Positions 27,775 to 35,225 of a stretch of 44,123 nt of DNA are shown piece after piece (position 1 is the first letter of the stretch; each line of letters starts with the position of its first letter). The translations under genes were made by a program, and so were the position numbers. The notes beneath the pieces were generated by a model. It was not told where the DNA came from and did no database searches. It saw only the letters and a program-made list of their open reading frames with translations. The stretch is from Micrococcales bacterium (GTDB taxonomy: Bacteria > Actinomycetota > Actinomycetes > Actinomycetales > Cellulomonadaceae): positions 1 to 44,123 of the forward strand of contig WRET01000024.1 of NCBI GenBank assembly GCA_009779195.1, in the 5' to 3' direction.

Positions 27775-28916
27775 CCATGGTTGCCCTCAACGGTGAGCGT
27801 CTGGCGGACCTGCGGGACCTGCTGGGGGTCTCCCAGACGACCGTGGCGGCCACGACTGGGGTGAACCAGGCGCTGGTCTCCATGGTCGAACGTGGAGAGC
27901 GCACCCTGGGCGAGGGGCTAGCCGAGGCATTGTCCAGGGCCTTCGGCGTACCGGTGTCGTTCTTCCACGTGCGGACCGAGCTGTCCGACAGCGCACCGGT
28001 GACGTTCCGCAAGAAGGCGGGCGCATCAGTACGAGACGAGAAGCGGATCGTGGCCAAGCACCGCGAGGCGGCACGGTTGTTCGCCGAGTCGTCTGCACGG
28101 TCCGGTTACCAGGAGGCCCGGCTCCCTCGGCCGGGCGACTACGACGACGATCCGGCGATCCTGGCCGAGGCGGTGCGGTACGAGGTCGGGCTTGCCGACG
28201 ACGACCCCGTCCCGAACGTCGTGCGGCTCGCCGAGAGGCTCGGTGTTGGCGTCATCACCAGCCTCGAGCCTGGGACGACGGCCACTGGCGATCACGTGTC
28301 GATCAGTCGTCCGCACGATGCTGACGGCCGGCCGCTCGTCGCGCTCGTCGCTTCCTGCCCAGGGGACATGGCCAGGCTCTCCCTGGCGCACGAGGTCGGG
28401 CACCTCGTCCTCGACCGAGCCTTGGTCCGACCGGTCCGCAGCACACGAGCCCCAGAAGAACGACGGGCCTACACCTTTGGTAGCGCGCTGTTGGTCCACG
28501 ACTCGGTCATGCGCAAGCACGTGAGCGAGAACCTCACCTTGCACGGGTACCTCCCGCTCAAGGCGCGGTACGGCATCTCCGTCGCTGCTCTCATCATGCG
28601 TGCAACGCATATGGGCCTGATCTCGCAGTCCAGAGCACGCAGCCTTCACATCCAGCGGTCGTCGCAAGGATGGACCAAGCACGAACCCGTCGAGGTCGCC
28701 ACGGAGGCCCAGCTTCTGCTCGACCAGTGCTACCGCAGGGCGTTCCCTGGGTGGAGCAACCATGCCGTCGCACACGAGCTCGGGATGATGTACCGGCTGC
28801 TCGACGACTGGGTCCCTGACCAGTCGCCACCACCAGGCAACGTCGTCTGGCTCGCAGAACGGCGGAGTGAACGAGGTGCTGACGGGGGTTCGGTTCGCGA
28901 CCACGACGCGGTCTAG
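27771..28916 (+). CDS. XRE HTH plus ImmA/IrrE-type metallopeptidase
   Basis: A 381-residue fusion. An N-terminal XRE helix-turn-helix (about 10-65; SQTTVAATTGVNQALVSMVE) is followed by a peptidase_M78/ImmA-IrrE domain (about 150-280) with LAHEVGHLVLD (zinc motif HEVGH at 207-211) and a downstream acidic candidate third ligand in EERRAYTFGSALL. Relatives cleave repressors on mobile elements (ImmA) or DdrO (IrrE) or act as regulators in toxin-antitoxin-like pairs. The GTG at 27771 overlaps the end of the unknown upstream gene. An ATG at 27777 is an alternative. The likely role is autoregulator/protease controlling or antagonising the upstream product, by inference from architecture. Confidence 0.87.
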   Translation: MTMVALNGERLADLRDLLGVSQTTVAATTGVNQALVSMVERGERTLGEGLAEALSRAFGVPVSFFHVRTELSDSAPVTFRKKAGASVRDEKRIVAKHREAARLFAESSARSGYQEARLPRPGDYDDDPAILAEAVRYEVGLADDDPVPNVVRLAERLGVGVITSLEPGTTATGDHVSISRPHDADGRPLVALVASCPGDMARLSLAHEVGHLVLDRALVRPVRSTRAPEERRAYTFGSALLVHDSVMRKHVSENLTLHGYLPLKARYGISVAALIMRATHMGLISQSRARSLHIQRSSQGWTKHEPVEVATEAQLLLDQCYRRAFPGWSNHAVAHELGMMYRLLDDWVPDQSPPPGNVVWLAERRSERGADGGSVRDHDAV

Positions 28917-28968
28917 GCCCCAAGCCACACGTCGGTCGGCGTCGCGGCGACAGGTAGGTTTGGGCGGT

Positions 28969-30327
28969 ATGAGCCTGATTGACCGTGCGCGGCTGGCCGA
29001 GCTGTTGGAGCGGGAACGCGCGACCTATGCCCACACTCATCCGCGGTCGGCGGAGGCGTTCGCGGCTGCTGAGCACCTGTTCGGACGGGTGCCGATGCCG
29101 TGGATGAACAAGAGGGCGGGGGCGTTCCCGCTGTACATGGCCTCAGCCCGGGGTGCGGGTGTCGTGGACCTCGACGGGTGCCGGTACGCAGACTTCGCGC
29201 TGGGGGACACTGCGGCCATGGCTGGGCACTCGCCGGAGCCTGTCGTGGAGGCGGTGTCGCGGCGGCTGGCTGACCTGGGCGGGGCGACGGCCATGATGCC
29301 GACCGAGGACGCGCAGTGGGTCGGCGCCGAGCTGACCCGGCGTTTTGGCATGGCGCGCTGGTCGTTCGCGCTGACCGCGACGGACGCGAACCGGTGGGCG
29401 ATCCGTATGGTGAGGGCCGCGACCGGGCGGTCGAAGATCGTGTTCCACGCGTACTGCTACCACGGGAGCGTCGACGAGTCGCTCATCGTCGTCGGGCCGG
29501 ACGGCGAAGGTGTGGACCGCGAAGGCAACGTCGGCGCACCGGTGCCGGTCACCGCCACCAGCCGCGTCGCCGAGCTCAACGACCTGGACGCGCTGGAACG
29601 CCAGCTCGCCCACGGCGACGTGGCGGCGGTGCTCATGGAACCAGCGCTGACCAACATCGGGATCGTCCTGCCCGAGCCGGGGTACCTGGAGGGGGTCCGC
29701 GAGCTGACCAGGCGGTACGGTGCGGCGTGGATCGTCGACGAGACCCACACCTTCTCGGCCGGCCCCGGCGGTGCGACAGCCGCGTGGTCGTTGGAGCCGG
29801 ACCTGGTGGTCATCGGCAAAGCCATCGGCGGGGGTGTGCCGTGCGCGGCGTTCGGAATGTCAGCCGAGCTGGCGCAGTCGTTGACCGACCGGCCCGACCT
29901 GGACCTGGTCGATATGGGCGGGGTCGGCGGGACGATGGCCGGCAACGCCCTGTCCCTGGCTGCCACCCGCGCCACCCTCGCCCATGTGCTCACCGACGAG
30001 GCGTTCGTGCAGATGATCGACCTGTCGACGAGGTACACCGACGGTGTCCGTGCGCTGTTCGCCGCGCACGGTGCCCCGTGGACCGTCACCCAGCTCGGCG
30101 CGCGTTCGGAATACCGGTTCACGCCCACCGCGCCGCGCAACGGCACCGGTTCGCACGAGGCGTGCGACGACGACCTCGACGACTACTTCCACATCTACCT
30201 GGCCAACCGTGGCGTCTTGCTGACCCCTTTCCACAACATGGCCCTCATGAGCCCAGCCACCACCACCGACCAGGTCGACGAACACCTCACCCTGCTCGAC
30301 GGGGCCGTGGCTGACGTGCTCGGCTGA
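28969..30327 (+). CDS. Class-III aminotransferase (glutamate-1-semialdehyde aminomutase-like)
   Basis: This 452-residue PLP enzyme has the class-III fold. FALTATDANRWAIRMVRAAT corresponds to the cofactor phosphate-binding area, HAYCYHGSVDE to the ring-stacking region, IVDETHTF contains the cofactor-binding aspartate, and VVIGKAIGGGVP contains the PLP lysine. It resembles glutamate-1-semialdehyde 2,1-aminomutase, but the gene is not near heme genes, so a transaminase on an unknown amine is equally possible. I chose ATG 28969 (MSLIDRARL). The frame is open upstream to 28867 but the extra part is Arg-rich. TAGGTT eight bases before the ATG may be a -10 for a near-leaderless mRNA. Confidence 0.83.
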   Translation: MSLIDRARLAELLERERATYAHTHPRSAEAFAAAEHLFGRVPMPWMNKRAGAFPLYMASARGAGVVDLDGCRYADFALGDTAAMAGHSPEPVVEAVSRRLADLGGATAMMPTEDAQWVGAELTRRFGMARWSFALTATDANRWAIRMVRAATGRSKIVFHAYCYHGSVDESLIVVGPDGEGVDREGNVGAPVPVTATSRVAELNDLDALERQLAHGDVAAVLMEPALTNIGIVLPEPGYLEGVRELTRRYGAAWIVDETHTFSAGPGGATAAWSLEPDLVVIGKAIGGGVPCAAFGMSAELAQSLTDRPDLDLVDMGGVGGTMAGNALSLAATRATLAHVLTDEAFVQMIDLSTRYTDGVRALFAAHGAPWTVTQLGARSEYRFTPTAPRNGTGSHEACDDDLDDYFHIYLANRGVLLTPFHNMALMSPATTTDQVDEHLTLLDGAVADVLG

Positions 30328-30374
30328 CAGTGCCGGTATCGTCTGGATGACGCGGCGCGCGATCGAAGGACGTC

Positions 30375-30890
30375 ATGGCCGGACAGCTCTGGGACCAGCT
30401 GGGCATCACCTGGTGGGAGATGGCAGGGACGCTCGTCGGCACCACGGTCTTGTTCTGGGTCTTCACCGCGCTGCTGTCGTTCTTCGGCCAGATGAGAGCC
30501 CGGGTGACCGTCGCCTCCGTGGCGGTGATGGTCTTGATCGGGGCGGTGACGGCTCGTGCCATGCTGGGTCCGCGTCCGACGGCGACCACCGGGGTGCTCG
30601 TCCTGGTCACCGTGTTCGTGTGGGAGAGCGTGTTCCGCCTGGTCAGCCACCGCCTGCCACGCCGTCGGTTGACCGGGCAGCCGCAGGTGGTGCTCCGCGA
30701 CGGGACTATCGACGAAACAGCCCTGCACAAAGCCCGTCTGTACCCGGACGACCTCGTCGTCCAGATGCGCCGCAAAGGGCTCACCCGTCTGCAAGACGTA
30801 GCCTTGGCCATCGTCGAGAGCGACGGCTCGATCACCATCATCCGCGCTGGCCAACCAGTGGACGACGAATTCGTGGCAGACCTCGACTAG
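30375..30890 (+). CDS. DUF421 (YetF-like) membrane protein
   Basis: A 171-residue protein with three hydrophobic segments in the first 85 residues (TLVGTTVLFWVFTALLSFFG; VASVAVMVLIGAVTAR; GVLVLVTVFVWESVF). A cytoplasmic DUF421 domain follows, with QPQVVLRDGTIDETALHKAR and ALAIVESDGSITII. DUF421 proteins such as YetF are membrane-anchored and of unclear function. The family opening FRLVSHR(L) replaces the more usual RSxxFR signature, so it may be a divergent member. The ATG follows GAAGGA. It converges with the lipoprotein gene 30 bases downstream. Confidence 0.82.
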   Translation: MAGQLWDQLGITWWEMAGTLVGTTVLFWVFTALLSFFGQMRARVTVASVAVMVLIGAVTARAMLGPRPTATTGVLVLVTVFVWESVFRLVSHRLPRRRLTGQPQVVLRDGTIDETALHKARLYPDDLVVQMRRKGLTRLQDVALAIVESDGSITIIRAGQPVDDEFVADLD

Positions 30891-30920
30891 CGTGTTACGA
30901 AAGCCTCTCTGAAGAACTGT

Positions 30921-31601
30921 TTAGTATTCATTCTCGAAGAAGCCTCTGAAGGACTCGCTTCCATTGACGTTGTACAGAGCGTAGAACGTGAGGCTCTGCG
31001 TCGGGTCGTCGAGGCGTTCCCACTGGACCAGCGCTTGGGGCAGCGCTGAGACCGGGCTGCCCGGCAGGTAGAAACGGAACTCGTCGGCGGAGGTGAAACC
31101 CACAGGTTGGGTACCTGGTTCACACGGCGAGACCAAGACGCCCTCGACGGTCGTCGGTGTGGGGTCGGACGTGGTCGTGAACCCATCGACGCGCATGGAG
31201 TACTCGTACGGGTTGACCTGCTTCACGTCGACGAAACGGCCGGTGAACTCGCACACGAACCTGGTCCCGGCTGGGTGGTCGGGCCCGGACGAGCCAGCCT
31301 CCCAGTCGTGCCACTCACCGGTGAAAGCGCCGGTCTCGTCGACGATGAGGGCGGTGCCCCACGCCCCAGCCCCACTGGCGTACAGGAAGTACTTGGGAAG
31401 CACGGCGAAGACAGCCGGCCCGTCGAGGGCTTCGGAGGTGTCCGCAGGTGTGGTGACCGGCGGGGTCTGGGTGGCCGAACCCCCGGGGGACGCATCGCGG
31501 CATCCGGTCAGCACGAGACCAGCGGCCACGAAAGCGACCAGGACAGCCTTGCTGCCACGTGCCTTCCGCGCTGCTGTTCGCTCCAGGACCTGGGTGTTCA
31601 T
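30921..31601 (-). CDS. Secreted lipoprotein of unknown function
   Basis: A 226-residue protein with a long basic N-terminus, hydrophobic core VLVAFVAAGLVLTGC and lipobox LTGC (about 31-34), so it should be anchored outside the membrane. A Thr/Pro/Ser linker follows, then a folded domain rich in aromatic residues (YFLYASGAGAWGTALIVDE; GEWHDWEAGS; EFRFYLPGSPVSALPQALV). Two cysteines (RFVCEFTG and SPCEPG) may pair. No known domain is recognised. I chose ATG 31601, preceded by an AGAGAGG ribosome-binding site. The frame is open much further upstream, but that is antisense-type sequence over the SDR gene. AT content rises at the 3' end. Confidence 0.75.
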   Translation of the reverse strand: MNTQVLERTAARKARGSKAVLVAFVAAGLVLTGCRDASPGGSATQTPPVTTPADTSEALDGPAVFAVLPKYFLYASGAGAWGTALIVDETGAFTGEWHDWEAGSSGPDHPAGTRFVCEFTGRFVDVKQVNPYEYSMRVDGFTTTSDPTPTTVEGVLVSPCEPGTQPVGFTSADEFRFYLPGSPVSALPQALVQWERLDDPTQSLTFYALYNVNGSESFRGFFENEY

Positions 31602-31720
31602 CACGAGCCTCTCTGGACATGGCTGAGTACCGACACTGGTACGAGTCGTCCAGCAGCACGGAGGTTCCCGAGATGTCCAGCCCCGTCCCAGCACCGCCTG
31701 CCTAGACACCACCTGTGCGG

Positions 31721-32554
31721 TCAGCTCCCGGGCAGGTCGAGCATCTGGGCGGACAGCTCCCAGTGCTTGCGGACGATGTCGTCGTCGTACGCCTGGTCGG
31801 CGGTGCGGGTGATGCGACGGTTGCTGCCGTAGAACTCGCCGGAGACCCAGGTGGTGCCGGGGGTGCCATCGACGAAGTGGGTGAGGTTGCGTCCGCCGCG
31901 TCGTGCAGACAGGAAGAAAGTCCGTATGGGGGTGTGGTAGGCGTACTTGAGCATGTGTGAGGTGTTCGTGGCAAAGCTGGTGGCGACAACCCCTGGGTGG
32001 AAAGCGACTGCTGTCAGGCCCTGGTCGTGGAAGCGGGTGTGAAGACCACGGGCGAACAAGACGTTGGCGAGCTTGGCGTCGCCGTACGCCTTGGTAGCGC
32101 TGAAGGTGTCCCAGTCGTTGAGGTCGTCCATGTCCAGACCGCTGAACATACGCGCTGCGACGCTGGAGGTGTTGACGACCGCGGCGTTGTTGGCCAGCAG
32201 CACGTCCAGCAGCAGGTGGGTGAGCAGGAACGGCGCCAGGTGGTTGACCTGGAACGTCCGCTCGAAACCGTCGTCGGTGCGCACCGGCCCGTCGAACATC
32301 CCTCCGGCGTTGTTGGCCAGGACGTCGATACGGTCGCACGCACCCCGCAGCTCGTCGGCGAGGCGGCGCACGTCGTCGAGCCGTTCGAAGTCGGCGAGGA
32401 ACCACTCGTCGACCCCGGTGGCGGCGGCCACGGCTTTCATCTTCTCCTCGGACCGGCCGACCAGCAGCAACCGGTGCCCCTGGCGCACCAGGTCCCCAGC
32501 CGCAGCCGCCCCGATCCCGTCGCTCGCCCCAGTCAGCACGATGGTCTTCACCAC
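31721..32554 (-). CDS. SDR-family NAD(P)-dependent oxidoreductase
   Basis: A 277-residue short-chain dehydrogenase. The Rossmann motif is VLTGASDGIGAAAAGDLV (TGxxxGxG). NNAGGMFDG (NNAG) and the active-site region follow, with a catalytic serine in VVNTSSVAARM and Y-x-x-x-K in TKAYGDAKLANVLF, as in retinol-dehydrogenase-like SDRs. The product of the reaction is unknown. The start is GTG 32554 or the adjacent GTG 32551. The open frame upstream to 32605 does not look like SDR sequence. Orientation and the 81-base gap suggest possible transcription with the AmmeMemoRadiSam genes upstream, but a separate promoter is equally possible. Confidence 0.88.
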   Translation of the reverse strand: MVKTIVLTGASDGIGAAAAGDLVRQGHRLLLVGRSEEKMKAVAAATGVDEWFLADFERLDDVRRLADELRGACDRIDVLANNAGGMFDGPVRTDDGFERTFQVNHLAPFLLTHLLLDVLLANNAAVVNTSSVAARMFSGLDMDDLNDWDTFSATKAYGDAKLANVLFARGLHTRFHDQGLTAVAFHPGVVATSFATNTSHMLKYAYHTPIRTFFLSARRGGRNLTHFVDGTPGTTWVSGEFYGSNRRITRTADQAYDDDIVRKHWELSAQMLDLPGS

Positions 32555-32635
32555 CCAAGCAAAGCACACTCCAAGCCACCCACGAGCCGGTTCAGGTGCG
32601 CCCAACGTCGCGTTGGACGGTGGGGATCGGTCTGG

Positions 32636-33724
32636 TCAGCTGATGGTGACGCGGGTGGTGCGGCGGCCCCAGGTGCCAGGTTGGGCTCCGAAGCGGCCGG
32701 GGAGGGGGGTGGCGCACGACGGGCAGCGGCCGTCGGGGTCGAGGTCGTAGCGCAAGAGCTGGTACCAGTCGCGTTCGACAAGGGTGTGGTCGCACGACGC
32801 GCAGCGGGTGACTTCGCCGGACGGGTCGTGGACGTTGCCGGTGTAGACGAAACGCAGACCAGCGTCGATGGCGATGGCACGGGCGGTGCGCAAGGTCGCC
32901 GGGTCGGTGCGCGGGACGTCGGGCATCTTGTGGGCGGGGTGGAACGCGGACAGGTGCAAGGGCACGTCGGGGCCGGCTTCGGCGACGATCCACGAGCACA
33001 TAGCCGCCAGCTGGGCACGGTCGTCGTTGAGGCCGGGGATGACCAAGCAGGTCAGCTCCAACCAGGTGTCGGTGGCGGCGACGTGGGCGATCGTGTCGAG
33101 CACGTCACGCAGGTGGCCTCCGGTGGTGCGCCAGTAGAAATCCTCGGTGAAACCTTTGAGGTCGATGTTCGCCGCGTCCATGGCACCGAAGAGCTCGGCA
33201 CGAGGTTCAGGCAGGACGTACCCGGCTGTGACCGCGACAGTCCGCAGACCTGCTTCGTGCGCGGCGGCGGCGGCGTCGATGGCGTACTCGGCGAAGACCA
33301 CCGGGTCGTTGTAGGTGAACGCGACGGACGCACAGCCTGCCTCGTGCGCGGCAGAGGCGATCTGGGTGGGGGTGGCCCTCGCAGCGAGCCGGTCGGCGCT
33401 GCGGGCAGCCGACAGGTCCCAGTTCTGGCAGAAACGGCAGCCCAGGTTGCACCCGGCCGTGCCGAACGACAGCACTGACGTGCCCGGGTAGAAGTGAGCC
33501 AGGGGTTTTTTCTCGATCGGGTCCACGGCGAACCCCGACGAGCGCCCATAGGTTGTCAGCACCAGATGGTCGCCGTCGCGGGCGCGCACGAAACAGTATC
33601 CGCGCTGCCCGTCACGCAGCCGGCAGGTGCGTGGGCACACGTCGCACTGGATCCGCCCGTCGTCCAGCAGGTGCCACCAACGGGCGGTCGCGCCGGCCAG
33701 GTCGTCGCAGGAGCCAGGTGTCAT
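32636..33724 (-). CDS. amrS: AmmeMemoRadiSam system radical SAM enzyme
   Basis: A 362-residue radical SAM protein. An N-terminal cysteine cluster (CDVCPRTCRLRDGQRGYC) precedes the SAM-binding cluster CNLGCRFCQNWDLS, the CxxxCxxC motif in its typical GCN-C-FCQNW setting. VAFTYNDPVVFAEYAID and NIDLKGFTEDFY are family motifs. A C-terminal pair of CxxC motifs (CASC, CPSC) may bind another metal. The ATG overlaps the AMMECR1-gene stop (ATGA), so the two are coupled. Together with the AMMECR1 and MEMO genes it forms the widely conserved but functionally obscure AmmeMemoRadiSam trio. The reaction is unknown. Confidence 0.92.
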   Translation of the reverse strand: MTPGSCDDLAGATARWWHLLDDGRIQCDVCPRTCRLRDGQRGYCFVRARDGDHLVLTTYGRSSGFAVDPIEKKPLAHFYPGTSVLSFGTAGCNLGCRFCQNWDLSAARSADRLAARATPTQIASAAHEAGCASVAFTYNDPVVFAEYAIDAAAAAHEAGLRTVAVTAGYVLPEPRAELFGAMDAANIDLKGFTEDFYWRTTGGHLRDVLDTIAHVAATDTWLELTCLVIPGLNDDRAQLAAMCSWIVAEAGPDVPLHLSAFHPAHKMPDVPRTDPATLRTARAIAIDAGLRFVYTGNVHDPSGEVTRCASCDHTLVERDWYQLLRYDLDPDGRCPSCATPLPGRFGAQPGTWGRRTTRVTIS

Positions 33725-34305
33725 GGCCGGGACGGGTCGGGTTCGTGCCACGCCTGGACGGTGTAGCGCGACAGCTGCACGTCCGAGCCCCAGTAGTTGG
33801 AGGACAGCCCGGCTTTGTGGCGCAGGTGGGACAGGAACGTGCGTGGGTCAGGCAGCTGTTCCCACACCTGGGGCAAGAACGTGGCCCGACGGTGCCCCGC
33901 GGCGAAGATCACACCGTCGATCCCAGGGCGCAGCGTGGCGAGGGCTTCGGCCTCGCTGGTCACCGACATCGGTTCGGCGGGGGAGAGGACCGACACCTCC
34001 ACGCGGGTGCGGGCGAGCTCGTCAGCGGTCATCGGGGGGAAGCGCGGGTCGTGCCGGGCAGCGCGCACGGCGTTGGCCGTCACGTCCTCGCGCACCGGCA
34101 CGTGGGCGGTGAGGGTGCCGATGCACCCACGCAGGTCCCCGCCTTGGGTGAGTGTGACGAACGTGCCCAGGGGGGTGTCGGCCCAGTCCGGCCAGGGCGG
34201 CGGCGGAGGGGCGGTCGCGCCGAGCTCGTCGGCGATAGCGGCGCGGGCGGCGGCCAGGAGCACCGGTCCTGCGTCGTCGGGCAGTGTGCGGGTCGGTTCG
34301 GTCAC
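33721..34305 (-). CDS. amrA: AmmeMemoRadiSam system protein A (AMMECR1 domain)
   Basis: A 194-residue AMMECR1-domain protein. GTFVTLTQGGDLRGCIGTL contains the invariant LRGCIG motif. ANAVRAARHDPRFPPMTADE and VEVSVLSPAEPM are further family blocks, and the C-terminus FLSHLRHKAGLSSNYW is typical. I chose GTG 34305 (MTEPTRT). The open frame upstream is antisense-like sequence over the MEMO gene. It lies 49 bases after the MEMO gene and overlaps the radical SAM gene. The conserved cysteine suggests the domain is a substrate for or partner in radical chemistry, which is inference. Confidence 0.91.
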   Translation of the reverse strand: MTEPTRTLPDDAGPVLLAAARAAIADELGATAPPPPPWPDWADTPLGTFVTLTQGGDLRGCIGTLTAHVPVREDVTANAVRAARHDPRFPPMTADELARTRVEVSVLSPAEPMSVTSEAEALATLRPGIDGVIFAAGHRRATFLPQVWEQLPDPRTFLSHLRHKAGLSSNYWGSDVQLSRYTVQAWHEPDPSRP

Positions 34306-34354
34306 GGGGGCACCGTCCTGTCTGGGTTCGGCCAGCTGGTGGAGTTCGGCCAGG

Positions 34355-35149
34355 TCACGGGGCAGCGTCGAAGGCCACCGCGCAGTACCCGACGACTCGG
34401 CGGTGGTCTCCGGCGGTGTCCCCAGAGTTGCAGGCGCCGAGCAGCCGCGGCACCAGTCCCCTGCGACGGGCGACCTCGAGCATCCCGTTGACCGGGGTCG
34501 CCCCGCACGCGTCGTGGTGGTCCACGGGACCGTCGAGCGCCAGGATCCGTGCGATCGTCGCCTCGTCGCGGGCCTGGGCTTGGTCGTAGGGCAGGTAGTG
34601 CGACAGGTCCGAGCTGATGACCACCAGCGTCGATGGTGTGGTCCACAGTGCTTCGACGACGTCGGCGACCTGTTCCCCGGTGGCCATCCCCGCGTTGAGC
34701 GGCACGATGTCGACGTCTCCGAGCACCTGCTGGATGAACGGCAGCTGGACTTCCACGGCGTGCTCGTCACGGTGCGTCGCCTCGTGCACGATCGCCCACG
34801 GCACGTCGGCGAGCACCTCGAAAGCCTCTGGCCACACCGCCAGCGTGCCCAGCGGTGTGGCGAACGCCTCCGCTGCGGCCAGTGCCACCCCCCGTACCGC
34901 CACCCGGTGCGTCGGCCCGACGACAACCACCTTGTCCACCTGCGCCCCAGCCAGCAGCCGGTACGCCAGGGCTGCCGTCGCCCCCGAGTACACATACCCT
35001 GCGTGAGGCACGATCACCGCTGCTGGTGGTGCTGCTCCCTCCTGCGGTGCGGGCGCCTGGGCGAGCAGGTGGGCCACCTGCTCGCGCAGCACCTCAGGTT
35101 CAGCAGGGTAGAACGACCCGGCAACAGCCGGTTCACGTACGCCGATCAT
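34355..35149 (-). CDS. amrB: AmmeMemoRadiSam system protein B (MEMO1 family)
   Basis: A 264-residue MEMO-family protein, related to class III extradiol dioxygenases. It opens VREPAVAGSFYPAEPEVLRE, the usual start, followed by IVPHAGYVYSG (metal-ligand histidine), VVVGPTHRV and EHAVEVQLPFIQ. VVISSDLSHYLPYDQA and DACGATPVNGML complete the active-site set. Some relatives bind iron or act as redox enzymes. Function in bacteria is not settled. The ATG has TAGCCT six bases upstream, so this first gene of the trio may have a leaderless mRNA. Confidence 0.93.
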   Translation of the reverse strand: MIGVREPAVAGSFYPAEPEVLREQVAHLLAQAPAPQEGAAPPAAVIVPHAGYVYSGATAALAYRLLAGAQVDKVVVVGPTHRVAVRGVALAAAEAFATPLGTLAVWPEAFEVLADVPWAIVHEATHRDEHAVEVQLPFIQQVLGDVDIVPLNAGMATGEQVADVVEALWTTPSTLVVISSDLSHYLPYDQAQARDEATIARILALDGPVDHHDACGATPVNGMLEVARRRGLVPRLLGACNSGDTAGDHRRVVGYCAVAFDAAP

Positions 35150-35225
35150 CGCCCCAGGCTACGCGCGTCTGCCCGGAGTGTCCCGCCTTGAAACACGCTC
35201 GACGTGTGTCGTGCCGGGGCGCCGG

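Noticed and set aside
30901..30957. Near-direct repeat AAGCCTCTCTGAAGAACTG and AAGCCTCTGAAGGACTCG
   Set aside because: Short and imperfect, at the 3' end of the lipoprotein gene. It is likely chance or local codon similarity.
30921..32579. A single 552-codon minus-strand frame joining the lipoprotein to upstream sequence
   Set aside because: Upstream of 31601 it is a frame shadow of the SDR gene. The lipoprotein signal peptide at 31601 marks the true start.
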